The position numbers and the translations under genes were made by a program. A stretch of 64,000 nucleotides of DNA from Limnanthes douglasii subsp. nivea (Eukaryota; Streptophyta; Magnoliopsida; Brassicales; Limnanthaceae), in assembly GCA_036936605.1 (NCBI GenBank), contig JAUPFV010000001.1, forward strand, positions 154,599,187-154,663,186, given 5' to 3'. The number at the start of each line of letters is the position of its first letter. Position 1 is the stretch's first letter. Under the pieces are notes generated by a model, which searched no databases, was not told the origin of the DNA, and saw only the letters and a program-made list of their open reading frames with translations. Positions 30,212-41,973 of this stretch are shown here, in pieces.

Positions 30212-31440
30212 AGCAACAGAGCGGCTAATGTATAACTTGATAAAGAATAGGATTTATACGAACTCTATAACCATGAGTAAATAAATATTCCAAATAAAAT
30301 AGGTAAATTTAAACATTCTTTTACAGTAACCATGGAAAACATTTTTTTGGGGATTTTTGTTATCCAATAGAAAATAGAAAAAGCAATGGTTTAATATAAA
30401 ATTTAAAACAATCTCATAATATATTTTTGATTTCAATTAGTCAAATTTTATAAAGAGTAGTTTTTAGCGAATATTTTTTGAATTTGTTGTTTTTCAGTTA
30501 GTTACCGGTTTGGTGGTTACTTCATTTCCACCGAGCCTCACTTTTGATCTGAGCCAATGAAAGTGTTTACTTTATCTTTGCACTATGCTTGCATTTCCTC
30601 TTTGGTGAAATGTCTCCAGGCTTCATGACTCACCTTCTACAACACATTATAGCACACTCTCAAAGCATGTTGTTTTTTCACACATGAGACCAAATCCAGA
30701 CCACTAGGAAAGCTTTTCCTCTTTGGTGTCCATAAGCCCTGCAAAAAGAAAGTATCCATAAACAAACATGTTTTCTCTTTCCAAAACAGATTTCATAGAA
30801 CAAGCTTGCTCATTTCTCCCGTCATTCTCTTAAAAGGTTATGTTTTGTCTCCCGTCATTCGCATAGATGGTCATATTTGTGCAAGACGGAGCCTAATCCC
30901 TAGAGACAGTCTTATCCTGCCATTCCTCAGCTACCCTCTCTTATACGTCGACCTAAAATTTTCCTTCAAATTATTATCCCATTACTGTCATAGTACCTAG
31001 CTTTGGAAACCCTCCTAAAGCCTTCCCCAAACCACCTCACTCCTTCTCTTCTATCACCATTCTCTAAAACCTCCACCCAACATTCTATAAACCTACCCAG
31101 AATTATCTCATTTTCCCTCAACTTAAGCTCAATATATTGCATCATACAACATTTATAACAATCTTCATATCAACAGTTCTAAAACTAAAAAGAGCTGACA
31201 TTTTACTCCTCAAATTGCCTCATCTTATTCTTAGACCGCCTCCTGTGCCTCTTTGATTGTCATATCTCTGCGCCTAGGTCTCCCAACGGGTCTCCCTTGC
31301 TTCTTTTTGCCAGAGAGAGCTTATGTTTTCTCCTCAGCCCTGCTGCAGCCACTCTTGAACCCTCAATCATAATAGAACACACAACAAACTCAAACTCATC
31401 CTACCTTATCCACAAGTCAGCACACTATTTTGATCGCCGC
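30212..31440. other. Mostly noncoding, possible exon remnants
   Basis: On the minus strand near 30750-30570 there is an acceptor (TTTTTGCAG) followed by text with stops (PKRKSFPSGLDLVSCVKKQ; EAWRHFTKEEMQA). It may be a decayed exon. Nothing else is supported. Confidence 0.3.
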
Positions 31441-31896
31441 TTCTCGAGGCCCACATCCATCTAAGCTCAGTTATCCCCTTCATGGTATTTCCTCAGACCA
31501 TGAGGCAGCGGTGGTGAAGGCCCTTACCGAAGCTAGGAATCACATGGATTCAAGAAAAGGCACTCGATTCTCGAATGTTCTTGACGCCATGTTTTATGTC
31601 TAGAACAAAACTTCCTCCATTCAACCGACATCACTATTCCGGTCTGCAAACCCATCTTTATCATTTAATCAATTACCTCTCTCAATCTCTATCCAGAAAC
31701 CAGCTCTACCCTCTCATATTGTCTACCATAAGCGTGAATCTTGCTATGAAGACGTCGTCGCCACCATATTTGGCCTCCAACCTCCGTCTCAGACCGTCAC
31801 CCATGTTCTACTTCTTTGGTTTCTTCGTACCCGTGGCCGTGCATCTCTGAATGTCTATCTCAAAGAGAAATGGGCCTACATGGACCTAACCGTCTA
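31441..31896 (+). other. Stop-broken coding-like stretch of unknown origin
   Basis: The plus strand reads LHGISSDHEAAVVKALTEAR, NHMDSRKGTRFSNVLDAM, FYV-stop, and later in another frame ESCYEDVVATIFGLQPPSQT, then VTHVLLLWFLRTRGRASLNV, YLKEKWAYMDLTV-stop. It looks like real protein but I do not recognise the family. It may be the ORF1 N-terminus or leader of the LINE that follows, or a captured host fragment. Confidence 0.3.
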
Positions 31897-32439
31897 AATA
31901 TGCCCTTGGTTGGGCCCTCTTCTCAAGCCTAGTCCACCAACCCAATACTGCCTCACATACTTAGCACCTCTTCTAGTAGCGAGACTTTATACCAGTTTTT
32001 CAATGGGCCATATGGCCCAATACCTAACAACTCTCCCTTGACCCAATAATTTGGTGGGTTTGTGGTTCATTCTCCCAATGTTACCTCTCACCAACCCAAT
32101 TTTATCCCATCTCAATCTTTATAAAATTTTATAAACATCCCTAAATTGGCCTATTTATCCAACTCATCCAATCCATATCTTCCGCCTCTAATCACGCTCT
32201 ATCAACCTCACATCCTCTTAATCGTCTTTCGACCGATAAACTAGGTTTCTCCTGTCATCTCTTGATCTCTTTCCACCGTACTTCCTCTTTACCTCCCCGA
32301 AAGTTAGGTGGTACAGGCCCCCGCGATAGAAATTTTGAAGACAACTTCTTTTCTTAACAATTTATGAACCATAAGTTTTTTAACTCTCCGTCGTTAGCTC
32401 ATATCTCTTCGTATTTAGAGGCCACCAACTCCATAATAA

Positions 32440-33405
32440 CCATTCATCTCTTTAGATCCTCTAACTTCCATGTCTCCTCCCATAGAGATAACTTATTCAT
32501 GAACCCGTAATCCTCATTTCCCTTATCTTCGGTTAATGTTGTTTCGGGCTCCTGTAAGCCTATGACCCCTTTAGTCCTCGAAGTCTTCCAAAATGGCTTT
32601 AATATAATTACTTTAATTATAGATGATGATTCCATTCTTGGAACTCCGGATTCTTGGCGTTCTTGTTTATCCGATTACTTTCTTAGGGAATCACCAAACC
32701 TTGTCATTTGGGGGAAATTTATCTTCATAAATTCAAATGTATTCCCGATGGGTATTTCTTATTCAAATTTTTCTAGGAAAAAAACGTTAAGAATATCTTA
32801 GATTAGGCTCATTGGTACTTTTGTGGTCTCTTCTTAGCCTTTAAAAATGGAAACCTTTATCTACCATATCTAAATATTCACTAAAAGAGATTCCTATTTG
32901 GGTTAAAATCTTTAAGCTTCCTTTGAAATTCTGGACATCTAAGGCCCTTAGCCGCATTGGCTCGGTTATTGGTACCCCTTTATGGTGACAAACAGATAGA
33001 TTGCAGAGACAAACTCAAATTTGCGCTTATTTGTACATTGATTAAAACAGGTACCCCTTTACCTACCTCGACAAGATTTACGTACTTGAGAACAACCACC
33101 TCGGTTAGATTGGATTATCAGGGCCTTTTGCCCCAATGCTCTAGATGCATGATCTTTGGTCACAGCTCAGGAGTGCTTTCTTCCACCATCCATATTTCTC
33201 TTCCTCACGTTGGCATTCCATTCCTTTCTAGACTTTCACCTTCTCTGGTAACTTCATCTGAGTTTGACCCTTCTGAAGAGAAGATTCCTGAAACTTCTCT
33301 GGTGGATAGCGGTGACGATGTGGACTTTCCGACGTGCAGGTCCACCCTTTGTGGAGATGCTTATGCTGGCTTGTTTCATTTGCCCTCCAACAGGGAAACT
33401 ACCTA
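32440..33405 (+). pseudogene. LINE ORF1 (DUF4283 and zinc knuckle)
   Basis: Across frameshifts: NVFPMGISYSNFSRKKT, EIPIWVKIFKLPLKFWTSKA, LSRIGSVIGTPL, then LPTSTRFTYLRTTTSVRLDY and QGLLPQCSRCMIFGHS, a zinc knuckle (C-x2-C-x4-H) missing its last Cys. The acidic tail (EEKIPETSLVDSGDDVDF) precedes the stop near 33405. An RNA-binding partner of ORF2 in the living element; dead here. Confidence 0.7.
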
Positions 33406-33430
33406 ACTTTTTGTAAGTATTTATGTTTAT

Positions 33431-34950
33431 TGCTTCGTGGAATGTGTGTGGGTTGAATGACCTTGTCAAACAAATTGATATTGATTATTTTATAATAAGT
33501 AACAATATTTTAGTCATGATTCTTGTAGAAACTGAAGTCCTCCCCATAATGTTATTCTCGTTATTAACAGAATAGCCCCTTATTGGCAGTACTCTACTAA
33601 CCATGAGAATCACCCTATGGGTAGAATCTGGATCATCTTGAACCCTAGTGTTCTCTCTATTTCAACTATATTATCCTCCTCCAACACATTCACTATTATG
33701 CGAGACACCTCAACTCGCCTATTTTCTATCGCTTCACTACTATCTATGCTTTCAACGAAAGCTCTGAAATAATTCCTCTTTTGAATATGCTTCAATCTAT
33801 CTCATCTAAAATTCAACGAATTTGCTGGGTCACCCTTGGGGACTTCAACAATATCTGTAGTCCAGAGGAACGGTACGACTCCTCTAGCCATTAGTCTATA
33901 GCTATTCATGACAAAACCTCTAAGCACCTTAAGCACATTTGGTCCATCATTAACAAAAACTCTAACTCTGTCTGGAGTCAGTGGATTAAAATAAATAAAA
34001 TTAAAAACAATAACTTTTGTGACATCCCTCTCGGCTCCACCCTTTCTTGGACTTGGAGGAAAATATTTTCCATTAGGCCTCTGACCAATAATCTTTTCAG
34101 GGTGGTTATCGATAATGGAAAGAATACGTCTTTCTGGTTTGACCATTGGCTTCTCTCTACCTCTCTTGCGTCTTACGATGAGCACTCCATCATCAACGAT
34201 TTAAGGTTAGGTAAGAACATTACAGTCTCTGATTTTATCTTCGAGGGGCGTTGGATGTGGCCTCACAACAGAAGATCCGTCTATATTGGAATCAGAAACA
34301 ACCTCATAAAAATCCGCAACATCATCCTATCCCTTCCTTCCTATTGTGTCCTCCTTGACGATATCTATTTTTGACGACTAAAGATGGAACTCCCTACTCC
34401 ATGATCAAAGACACGTATAGTTCCATTAAAATTCTTATTACCTGTGTCGAATGGGCAAGGTTAGTGTGGAATAAATTTAATATCTCGCAATATTCTTTCA
34501 TCATTTGGCTTGCCATTCATTGTAATCTTACCACGCGCGATAAGCTCTTGTCGTGAGGGATCGGTACTCTCCCTTCTTGCGTCATTTGCAACTCTACTGA
34601 TGAAAATATTGATCATATCTTCAATGATTGCAGTTCCACACAGAGTTTATGAGATCAAGCTCGAAATAATATTGGGATCATCTTCCATAATAACTGCAAT
34701 TGGAACTCTTGGCTTCTTGAAGCCTTCAATTTTCCCCTTCAAGCTTACATCATGTTTAGTGGGCTTGATTTTGTGCTATTGTTTACCATGTTTAGGGGGG
34801 AAAGAAACAACATAATATCTGGCTCCCCTCTGAGATTTACCTTTGCTATCTTGTGCCTTTACTTGTTGATCTCCGGTTTCGTTATATGGAACTAAGATTG
34901 GTTGACCTTTTCAAACCCATCACCCACCAACTTAATGATGTTTAATTTCT
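33431..34950 (+). pseudogene. LINE ORF2: endonuclease fused to the post-RT region, RT deleted
   Basis: Endonuclease: FIASWNVCGLNDLVKQ from about 33430, HPMGRIWIILNPSVLS, and RICWVTLGDFNNICSPEER near 33815-33870. About 20 codons later the text reads TSKHLKHIWSIINKNSNSVW, which in the related minus LINE lies after RT. It continues through LTNNLFRVVIDNGKNTSFWF and WARLVWNKFNISQYSFIIWL to the zinc-binding CVICNSTDENIDHIF. RT is absent, so some 2 kb were lost. Several stops. Confidence 0.7.
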
Positions 34951-35479
34951 TTGATTTTTCATATAGTTGATCCTCCTTCTTGGATCATTTTTCGGGTGCT
35001 TCATTCTTATTACACATGTTAATGTTTTCTGACTCGATGTTTTTATTTGCTTGATTTTGGATCTTGTTTGGCCATTTAACGTATTTTTTTCTATACGTTA
35101 CTAATGGAATTAGTTGAATATACCTTTGATATTTGTAAGAATACCTTTATTTTCTTTAGTGCATTTATTTAAAAAATTATAATAAATAAACTTTATATAT
35201 AAAAGAGTTATTAATCAACATGATTGACATGGTATTATTTGTCTCGACCAGACTGCATTTTGTTTAATTTTTTATTTTATTTTATATGAATTATTTTTTT
35301 AGTTGGTCCATCTAACCATGAGTTATAAAAAGTACACATACATTTAATATATGTACTTTCTTTATAGGCTTAAATCGTTGATTTATCCTTCATAGATAGT
35401 CTCTCGACAAAAAAATCATAGATGAGGTTTTTATCCTGGTAATAACACGTGTGTTTTTGTTTCATCGATAGTCTTTCGA

Positions 35480-35662
35480 AGTGCTTCTTCTTCTCTTTAT
35501 CTCTCTTAATGTTTCTTTCTAACCTATTCCTCTTCCTGTCTCTTTCTTGCTTCTTCTTCCTCTTTTTGTCTCATGTTTCTTGCTTCTTCTTCCTCTTCGT
35601 GTCTCTTACTTGCTTTTTCTTCCTTTTCTTGTCTCTTTCTTGCTTCTTTTTCCTCTCTCCTT
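35480..35662. repeat. Pyrimidine-rich minisatellite
   Basis: About five imperfect units of TTCTTCTTCCTCTT plus TTGTCTCTTTCTTGC. The surrounding 35111-36062 contains no gene. Confidence 0.75.
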
Positions 35663-35757
35663 TTAGATTGTGGGTACTTACAGCTGAGACCAACACACAT
35701 ATCTGTATTAGCATGCGGTGTTAGGAGATCTGGGGCCTGAAGATCCTTAGCGTACTA

Positions 35758-35910
<153 letters not shown>

Positions 35911-36067
35911 TCAATCCCTATATTTTAATGCAATACCAAATAATAATTATTTTAATGAAAAATTATTTGTATATACCATCCCATTATGAAATCAAGGCCG
36001 TGTTAAACAACCTTTTTAATAAAAAAATAATGCACTGCCAATTTTTATATTAATTTATATTATAATA

Positions 36068-36417
36068 TGTTGTGAATGAGTCGAATGGTGCCTTGACAGT
36101 GTACTGTATCCGGCAGTACAGTTTTGTGTTCTGATAGTGATATTGTCCAATCACTTGAGTTAGTCTTGTGGTATGAGCCCATTAAGCCCATAATCTAGTA
36201 AGTCTATTAATTCCCTATAAATAGATTACTAGGGCGACACAAAACACAATCTAAAATCTGTAACCTTTTCTATCATAGTGAAACTCTTTCTTTGGCGGCG
36301 CCCGTGGACGTAGACAATTGTCGAACCACGTTAAATCCCGTGTTTCATTTAAATCTTTCCTTCGTATATATTTTGTGCTTGAGCCATTTTGTGATAATTG
36401 CATAGTATTTTATAACA
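36068..36417 (+). repeat. Copia-2 5' LTR
   Basis: 350 bp, TGTTGTGAATG to TTATAACA. Contains one hairpin GTACTG...CAGTAC (36101-36119) where copia-1 has GTACCG...CGGTAC, and a TATAAATA box near 36216. Confidence 0.92.
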
Positions 36418-36473
36418 AAATTGGTATCAGAGCCACGTGGTAAAATTAGGGACTTTGCAATTAGGGTTTCACA

Positions 36474-37291
36474 ATGGCGTTTACAGCAACAAAATACATG
36501 ATTGAAAAATTTGATGGGGGATCCAGCTTTGCATTGTGGAAGATTAAACTGAAATCTTCATTGGTACTGCAAGGGCTGTGGAAGGCCGTGGAGAATAAGT
36601 TACCAGAAGAGATGAAATAAGAGAAGAAACAAGATCTTCAAGAAAGGGTTTTGTGCTGAATTTTAATGAGTGTGAAAGATAATGTGCTTCGCGAGATTAG
36701 TGGTAAGAAGACTACTGCATGCGCATGGAAAAAGCTAGGAGATCTTTACTCAGAGAAATCAGTAGTAAACCGATTATACTTGAAGAAACGTTTGTATGAT
36801 TTCAGATTGAAAGAAGGTATGTCCATAACAGAGCACCTAGATAATTTTAAATCAATTATAATGGACTTGGAGAACATAGGTATCAATATTGAGGATGAGG
36901 ATCAAGCTTTGTTTGTATTGAGATCGTTACCAGCTCCTTATAAAAACTTCGTAGATACCATTATGTATGGTAAGGATAAGTTATCACTAGCAGATGTCAA
37001 AGGGGCACTGAAATCAAAAGAGATGAGACAGTTGCAGCCAGACAATCAAGCTGAAGGGGAATGTCTTATGACTAGTGGAAGATCTAAAAGCAAAGCGAGT
37101 TCTTTAAGAAGGAAGAACTGGAGGTCCAAGTCAAGAGTGAAGCACTCAAACTGTTATGAATACGGTGAGCAGGGTCATTATAGGAGAGATTGTCCGAAAC
37201 TGAATGGTAAGAAGGGAAATCAAAAGGAAAATGCAGCAAACATTGTTGAAGGTGTGAACGATTCTGACGATAGTGAAAATAGTGGTAAATG
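36474..37291 (+). pseudogene. Copia-2 gag
   Basis: Same gag as copia-1 (FALWKIKLKSSLVLQGLW; RSLPAPYKNFVDTIMYGKD). Stops at about 36617 (AAA-TAA) and 36658 (a Trp codon turned TGA). From 36666 the frame is open for 208 codons through the full knuckle CYEYGEQGHYRRDC (second Cys replaced by Tyr) to TGA. Carries the knuckle end and linker missing from copia-1. Confidence 0.88.
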
Positions 37292-38606
37292 AGATGTATT
37301 GTCCGTGAGTTCAGAATTTGGGCAAAACTCTTGGGTACTTGATATTGGCGCTACATATCACATATGTCAGTTCAAGCAGTGGTTTGATACGTATAAGCCA
37401 ATGCAGGGAACTGTCTATTTAGGGAACAATCATTCGTTGACTGTTGGTCGTATTGGTAACGTCAGGATCAGAATGTTTGATGGGGTTGTTAGAATCTTGA
37501 CGTGCTGGCATGTTCCTGGGTTAAAAAGAAACTTGATTTCTCTTGGGACTCTAGACTCTCGGGGTTACAAGTACCATGCAGAAAATGGCGTAATCAAAGT
37601 GACAAAAGGCTCAATGGTATGCATGAAAGGCAGTTTGCAGAATGGTCTTTACATTCTCCAGGGGAGTGTTGTTATGGGCGATGCTGCAGTAGCATCATCA
37701 GGGAGTAATAGCCAAAGTAGGCAGGATCAAAATAAGTTGTGGCATTGGCGTCTTGGTCACATGAGTGACAGAGGATTAGCTATTTTGGGAAAGATAGATT
37801 TGTTGAAAGGATATAAAACAGAATCATTGGGATTTTGTGAGCACTGTGTGTTTAGTAAACAAACTAGAATCAAATTCAGAAAATCGTCTGTAAGAAAGAC
37901 TCAAAGTAAAGTGGACTACATTCACTCAGATCTTTGGGTTTCAAACAGAATTCCATCCAAGAGCTAAGTCATATACTACATGAGTTTGATTGATGATTAT
38001 TCAAGGATGGTGTGGGTTTACTTTCTGAAAACAAAAGATGAGGCATATTCAATCTTTGTCAAATGGAAGACGATGATTGAAAAGCAAACAGGAAGAAAAA
38101 TCAAACGTCTTAGGACAAATAATGGGTTAGAATATTGCAGTCATGAGTTCAACGAGCTTTGCAAAGCTGATGGAAAAGTGCGCCATCGCACTTGTTCTAG
38201 AACACCACAACAGAATGGAGTCACATAAAGAATGAACATAACGCTTTGTGACAAGGCACGAACTATGCTCTCACATCCCAGTGTGGGAAAGGATTTTTAG
38301 GCTGAAGCTATCAATACAGCGTGTTACTTGGTGAATCGGTCTCCATCAAAGACTATTTATTGTAAAACTCCTTTTGAGATTTGGTCTGGATCATCGGCTG
38401 ATTATAAAAATTTGAGGGTGTTCGGTTGTCCTGTGTATGCTCATGTGAGAGATGTTAAGCTTGAGCCGAGGGCAAAGAGATGTATATTTCTAGGATATGC
38501 TAGTGGAATGAAGGGATATATGGTATGGTGTACATCTCCAAAGTCTCCAGGTTTTCTCATCAGTAGGGACGCTACTTTTAATGAGTTTGCTTCGATAGAC
38601 AGTTAG
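37292..38606 (+). pseudogene. Copia-2 body A: protease, pre-integrase, integrase
   Basis: The protease has SWVLDIGATYHIC (usually DSGA) near 37330. GLKRNLISLGTLDS, LWHWRLGHMSDRGLAILGK and CEHCVFSKQTR follow, then the integrase core IDDYSRMVWVYFLKTKDEA and TPQQNG. Stops occur at SK-S-stop near 37965, after NGVT near 38226, at KDF*AEA (same site as copia-1), and near 38606. Confidence 0.87.
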
Positions 38607-39145
38607 AAGGAAGTAGGAGAAATGGTCGAATCAAGATCGGTTGTGAGTAAACAGGTGGAGTTTGAAGTAGAATCAGTTCATAGCAGGTTCAATAATTCAA
38701 GTAGTTCTGAGGTGGATTCAGAATCAGGAGGTGAGGTGTCAGCATCAGATGAAAGTGACGATGATGCGGCTGAACCAGAACAATAACCTTATAGCATAAC
38801 ATTGGGCAGAGAAAGAAGAAATATTAGACTTCCAAAAAGGTATGCGAATCTAGTTGCATATGCTCTGTCAGTTGCAGAAGAAGTTGAGATGCAGGAACCT
38901 AGTAGCTACAGAGAAACTATAGCGAGTTCAGAGGCAGATCTATGGATTGGTTCTATAGGGGAAGAGGTTGAATCTCTTCATAAGAATCAAACATGGAAAC
39001 TTGTTGAATTGCTTAAAGAGCACTGGCAGGCAGTGAAATTGATACTTCGGTATCTTAAGAATATGTGAACATTGACTTAACTTTTAACAATACCGATATT
39101 GGTGAATCGTTGAATGATGTTGCATGATCATTGGTTGGTTTTGCT
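38607..39145 (+). pseudogene. Copia-2 body A: RT-deleted pol linker
   Basis: It has the same stop after EPEQ as copia-1, then [20 protein letters not shown] and HKNQTWKLVE fused to LLKEHWQAVKLILRYLKNM with the same junction as copia-1. It runs through the start of the RNase H segment until GCATGATCATTGGTTGG, then switches to body B. Confidence 0.85.
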
Positions 39146-39149
39146 GAAT

Positions 39150-40750
39150 CGCTGAGAGATTTGTTGAAAGGGTATAAAGTAGAATCATTGGGATTTTGTG
39201 AGCACTGTGTGTTTGGTAAACAAACTAGAGTCAAATTCAGCAAATCGGCTTTAAGAAAGACTAAAGGCATAGTGGACTACATTCACTCAGATCTTTGGGG
39301 TCCAAACAAAATTCCATCCAAGAGCGGAGCCAGATACTACATGAGTTTGATCGATGATTATTCAAGGATGGTGTGGGTTTACTTTCTGAAAACGAAAGAT
39401 GAGGCATATTCAACCTTTGTCAAATGGAATACGATGATTGAGAAGCAAACAGGAAGAAAAATCAAACGTCTTAGGACTAGATAATGGGTTAGAATATTGC
39501 AGTCGTGAGTTCAACGAGTTCTGCGAAGCTGAGGGAATAGTGCGCCATCGCACTTGTTCTAGAACACCACAACAGAATGAAGTCGCAGAAAGAATGAACA
39601 GCACGCTTTGTGACAAGGCACGAAGTATGCTCTCGCATTCCGGTGTGGGAAAGGATTTTTGGGCTGAAGCTATCAATACAGCGTGTTACTTGGTGAATCG
39701 GTCTCCATCAACGGCTATTATTTGTAAAACTCCTTTTGAGATTTGGTCTGGATCGTCAACTGATTATGAACATTTGAGGGTGTTCGGTTGTCCTGCGTAT
39801 GCTCATGTGAGAGATGGTAAGCTTGAGCCGCGGGCAAAGAGATGCATATTTCTAGGATATGCTACTGGAGTGAAGGGATATAGGTTATGGTGTACCTCTC
39901 CAAAGTCTCCAGGTTTTCTCATCAGTAGGGACGTTACTTTTAATGAGTTTGCTTCGATAGATAGTCATAAGGAAGTAGGAGAAATGGTCGAATCAGGATC
40001 GGTTGTGAGTAAACAGGTGGAGCTTGAAGTAGAATCAGGTCCAATAATTCAAGTGGTTCTGAGGTAGATCCAGAATCAGGAGGTAAAGCGTCAGCATCGG
40101 ATGATAGTGACGATGATGCGCCTGAACCAGAACAACAACCTTATAGCATAGCATTGGGCAGAGAAAGAAGAGATATTAGACTTCCAAAAAGGTATGCGAA
40201 TCTAGTTGCATATGCTTTGTCAGTTGCAGAAGAAGTTGAGATGCATGAACCTAGTAGCTACAGAGAAGCTATAGCGAGTTCAGAGGCAGATCGATGGATT
40301 GGTGCTATGGGGGAAGAGATTGAATCTCTTCAAAAGAATACTATGAACGTTGGCTTAACTTTTAACAAGACCGATATTGGTGAATTGCTGAATGATATTG
40401 CAGGATCATTGGTTGGTTTTGTTGATTCTGATTTTGCAGGTGATATGGATAAAAGAAGATCTCTGACAGGATATGTATTTACTCTAGTTGGGAGTGCGAT
40501 CAGTTGGAAAGCACAGTTGCAAGCTACTGTAGCTTTGTCTACAACAGAGGCAGAGTACATGGCGGTAACAGAAGCAGTTAAAAAGGCAATATGGTTGCAA
40601 GGTTTGGTGGCAGATTTGGGCTTGGATAGGAGTACTACAAAAGTGTTTTGTGACAGTCAAAGCGCCATACACCTTACAGGGAACCAGATGTACCCTGAGC
40701 GTACAAAGCACATAGATATCAGGTATCATTTTATTCGTGATATAATATAA
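39150..40750 (+). pseudogene. Copia-2 body B: integrase, second RT deletion, intact RNase H frame
   Basis: Resumes at DLLKGYKVESLGFCEHC with better-preserved text: integrase DYIHSDLWGPNKIPSKSG, MSLIDDYSRMVWVYFLKTKD, a frameshift at 39477, TPQQNEVAERMNSTLCDKA, KDFWAEAINTACY (the Trp that is a stop in body A and copia-1). A second frameshift near 40040 leads to [24 protein letters not shown] is fused to [19 protein letters not shown], so RT is removed with a different junction. RNase H is open to 40750 ([50 protein letters not shown]). Confidence 0.88.
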
Positions 40751-40962
40751 AAGGGAATTGTTGATGTGAAAAAAGTGTCTACACACGATAATCCAGCAGA
40801 TATAATGACCAATGCAGTATCAGTTCGAAAGTTTACGGAGTGCCTAAACTGGATCGGTGTTCGCACTATAGAGTGAATTCCTTAAGGGCATTTGGTGAGT
40901 CAGAAGAAGAGAAGATTCTTTGTTGATAGTGAAGAAAGGATATTCACCTCAAGGGGAAGATT

Positions 40963-41345
40963 TATTGTGAATGAGTCGAATAGTGCCTTGACAGTGTACT
41001 GTGTCCGGCAGTACAGTTTTGTGTTATGATAGTGATATTGTCCAATCACTTGAGTTAGTCTTGTGGTATGAGCCCATTAGGCCCATAGTCTAGTAAGTCT
41101 ATTAATTCCCTATAAATAGATTACTAGGGCGACACAAAACACATTCTAAAATATGTAACCTTTTCTATCATAGTGAAACTCTTTCTCTGGCGGCGCCCGT
41201 GGATGTAGACAATTGTCGAACCACGTTAAATCCTGTGTTTCATTTAAATCTTTCCTTCGTATATATTTTGTTTCATTTAAATCTTTCCTTCGTATATATT
41301 TTGTGCTTGAGCCATTTTTTGATAATTGCGTAGTATTTTATAATA
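40963..41345 (+). repeat. Copia-2 3' LTR with an internal 33-bp tandem duplication
   Basis: 383 bp, i.e. the 350-bp LTR plus a second copy of TTTCATTTAAATC with TTTCCTTCGTATATATTTTG near 41238-41303. The hairpin GTACTG...CAGTAC at 40996-41014 is intact. The last bases are mutated to ATAATA. Confidence 0.92.
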
Positions 41346-41389
41346 TAATAAGATGGGTAAGAACATTTTCTAACAACTTAAGATGTCTC

Positions 41390-41493
<104 letters not shown>

Positions 41494-41581
41494 TTACAAA
41501 CAGGGTAGAATATCTATTAGTTCCAATAACTTAATTTATATTACATGAAGATGGAACTCATAAAACGTATATAAGACATAC

Positions 41582-41808
41582 CGGCTTTAACCGGTTCATC
41601 CATGAGCTCGTTATAGTACCGAATTCCTTTCTCCTTTAATCCTCCACTTAGCTTTCCTCCTGAAAGTAATAGCGAGAAAAGGCTTAATACAAGATTATCT
41701 ATAACTAGATAAAACTATAAGTGATTGCTTACTTGGTAGCACTCTGGACCATGCGATCGAGAATCGGTAGGCATTCAGCCCCATGTGTTTCATGGTCGCA
41801 ACATCATC
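41582..41808 (-). pseudogene. Glycoside hydrolase family 1 (beta-glucosidase) fragment, two exons
   Basis: Minus-strand exon 41808-41733 (76 bp; acceptor TTGTAG, donor GTAAGC) encodes DDVATMKHMGLNAYRFSIAW, SRVLP. Exon 41659-41582 (78 bp; acceptor TTTCAG, donor GTATGT) encodes GKLSGGLKEKGIRYYNELMD, EPVKAG. The reading frame is intact across the splice. The motifs match the GH1 consensus (EDV.LMK..G...YRFSISWSR; GG.N..GI.YYN.LI). Neither the catalytic TFNEP nor ENG exon is present, so no enzyme can be made. Probably captured by a DNA transposon; see the CACTA-like end at 41390. Confidence 0.8.
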
Positions 41809-41973
41809 CTACAATATCCAAGAATGGTTTAAAGCTTAGTTGTTTTGTTTGCTTACTATGTGTGGTGTAACTATCAACCTTACCTTGAAAGCAAACAAGA
41901 ATTACTACTGTTATCTGCGTTATTACGATCCGTTCTCTTTTCTATAACAACAAAAGTTTCAAGTTAGCTATTG

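Larger units (their letters stand above)
31900..35110 (+). mobile_element. L1-type LINE lacking its whole RT
   Basis: Order: DUF4283-type ORF1, endonuclease start, then an abrupt jump to the region after RT (zf-RVT). It is the same family as the minus LINE at 42.9-46.6 kb: compare WSIINKNSNSVWSQWIKINK here with the aligned stretch there (WFIISNNSHSIWCDWIRI). Edges and TSD are not visible, and no poly(A) was found. Confidence 0.7.
36068..41345 (+). mobile_element. Copia-2: chimeric Ty1/copia element with two pol bodies, RT absent from both
   Basis: LTRs at 36068-36417 and 40963-41345, with a perfect 5-bp TSD taata (36063-36067, 41346-41350). Primer site TGGTATCAGAGC at 36422-36433. Body A (36474-about 39145) runs gag, protease, integrase, RT-deleted pol. 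It then jumps back to the gag-pre-integrase block, and body B (about 39150-40750) repeats integrase, a differently deleted RT, and a clean RNase H. By hand the LTRs are about 96% identical, so the chimera formed before or during the last insertion. Not autonomous. Confidence 0.92.

Noticed and set aside
30806..31000. 64-codon plus-strand frame
   Set aside because: Hydrophobic text without motif, no conserved neighbour; not distinguishable from chance.
36068..41345. Two separate nested copia elements
   Set aside because: Only one primer site, one purine tract and one LTR pair with one TSD; no LTR remnant lies between the two pol bodies.
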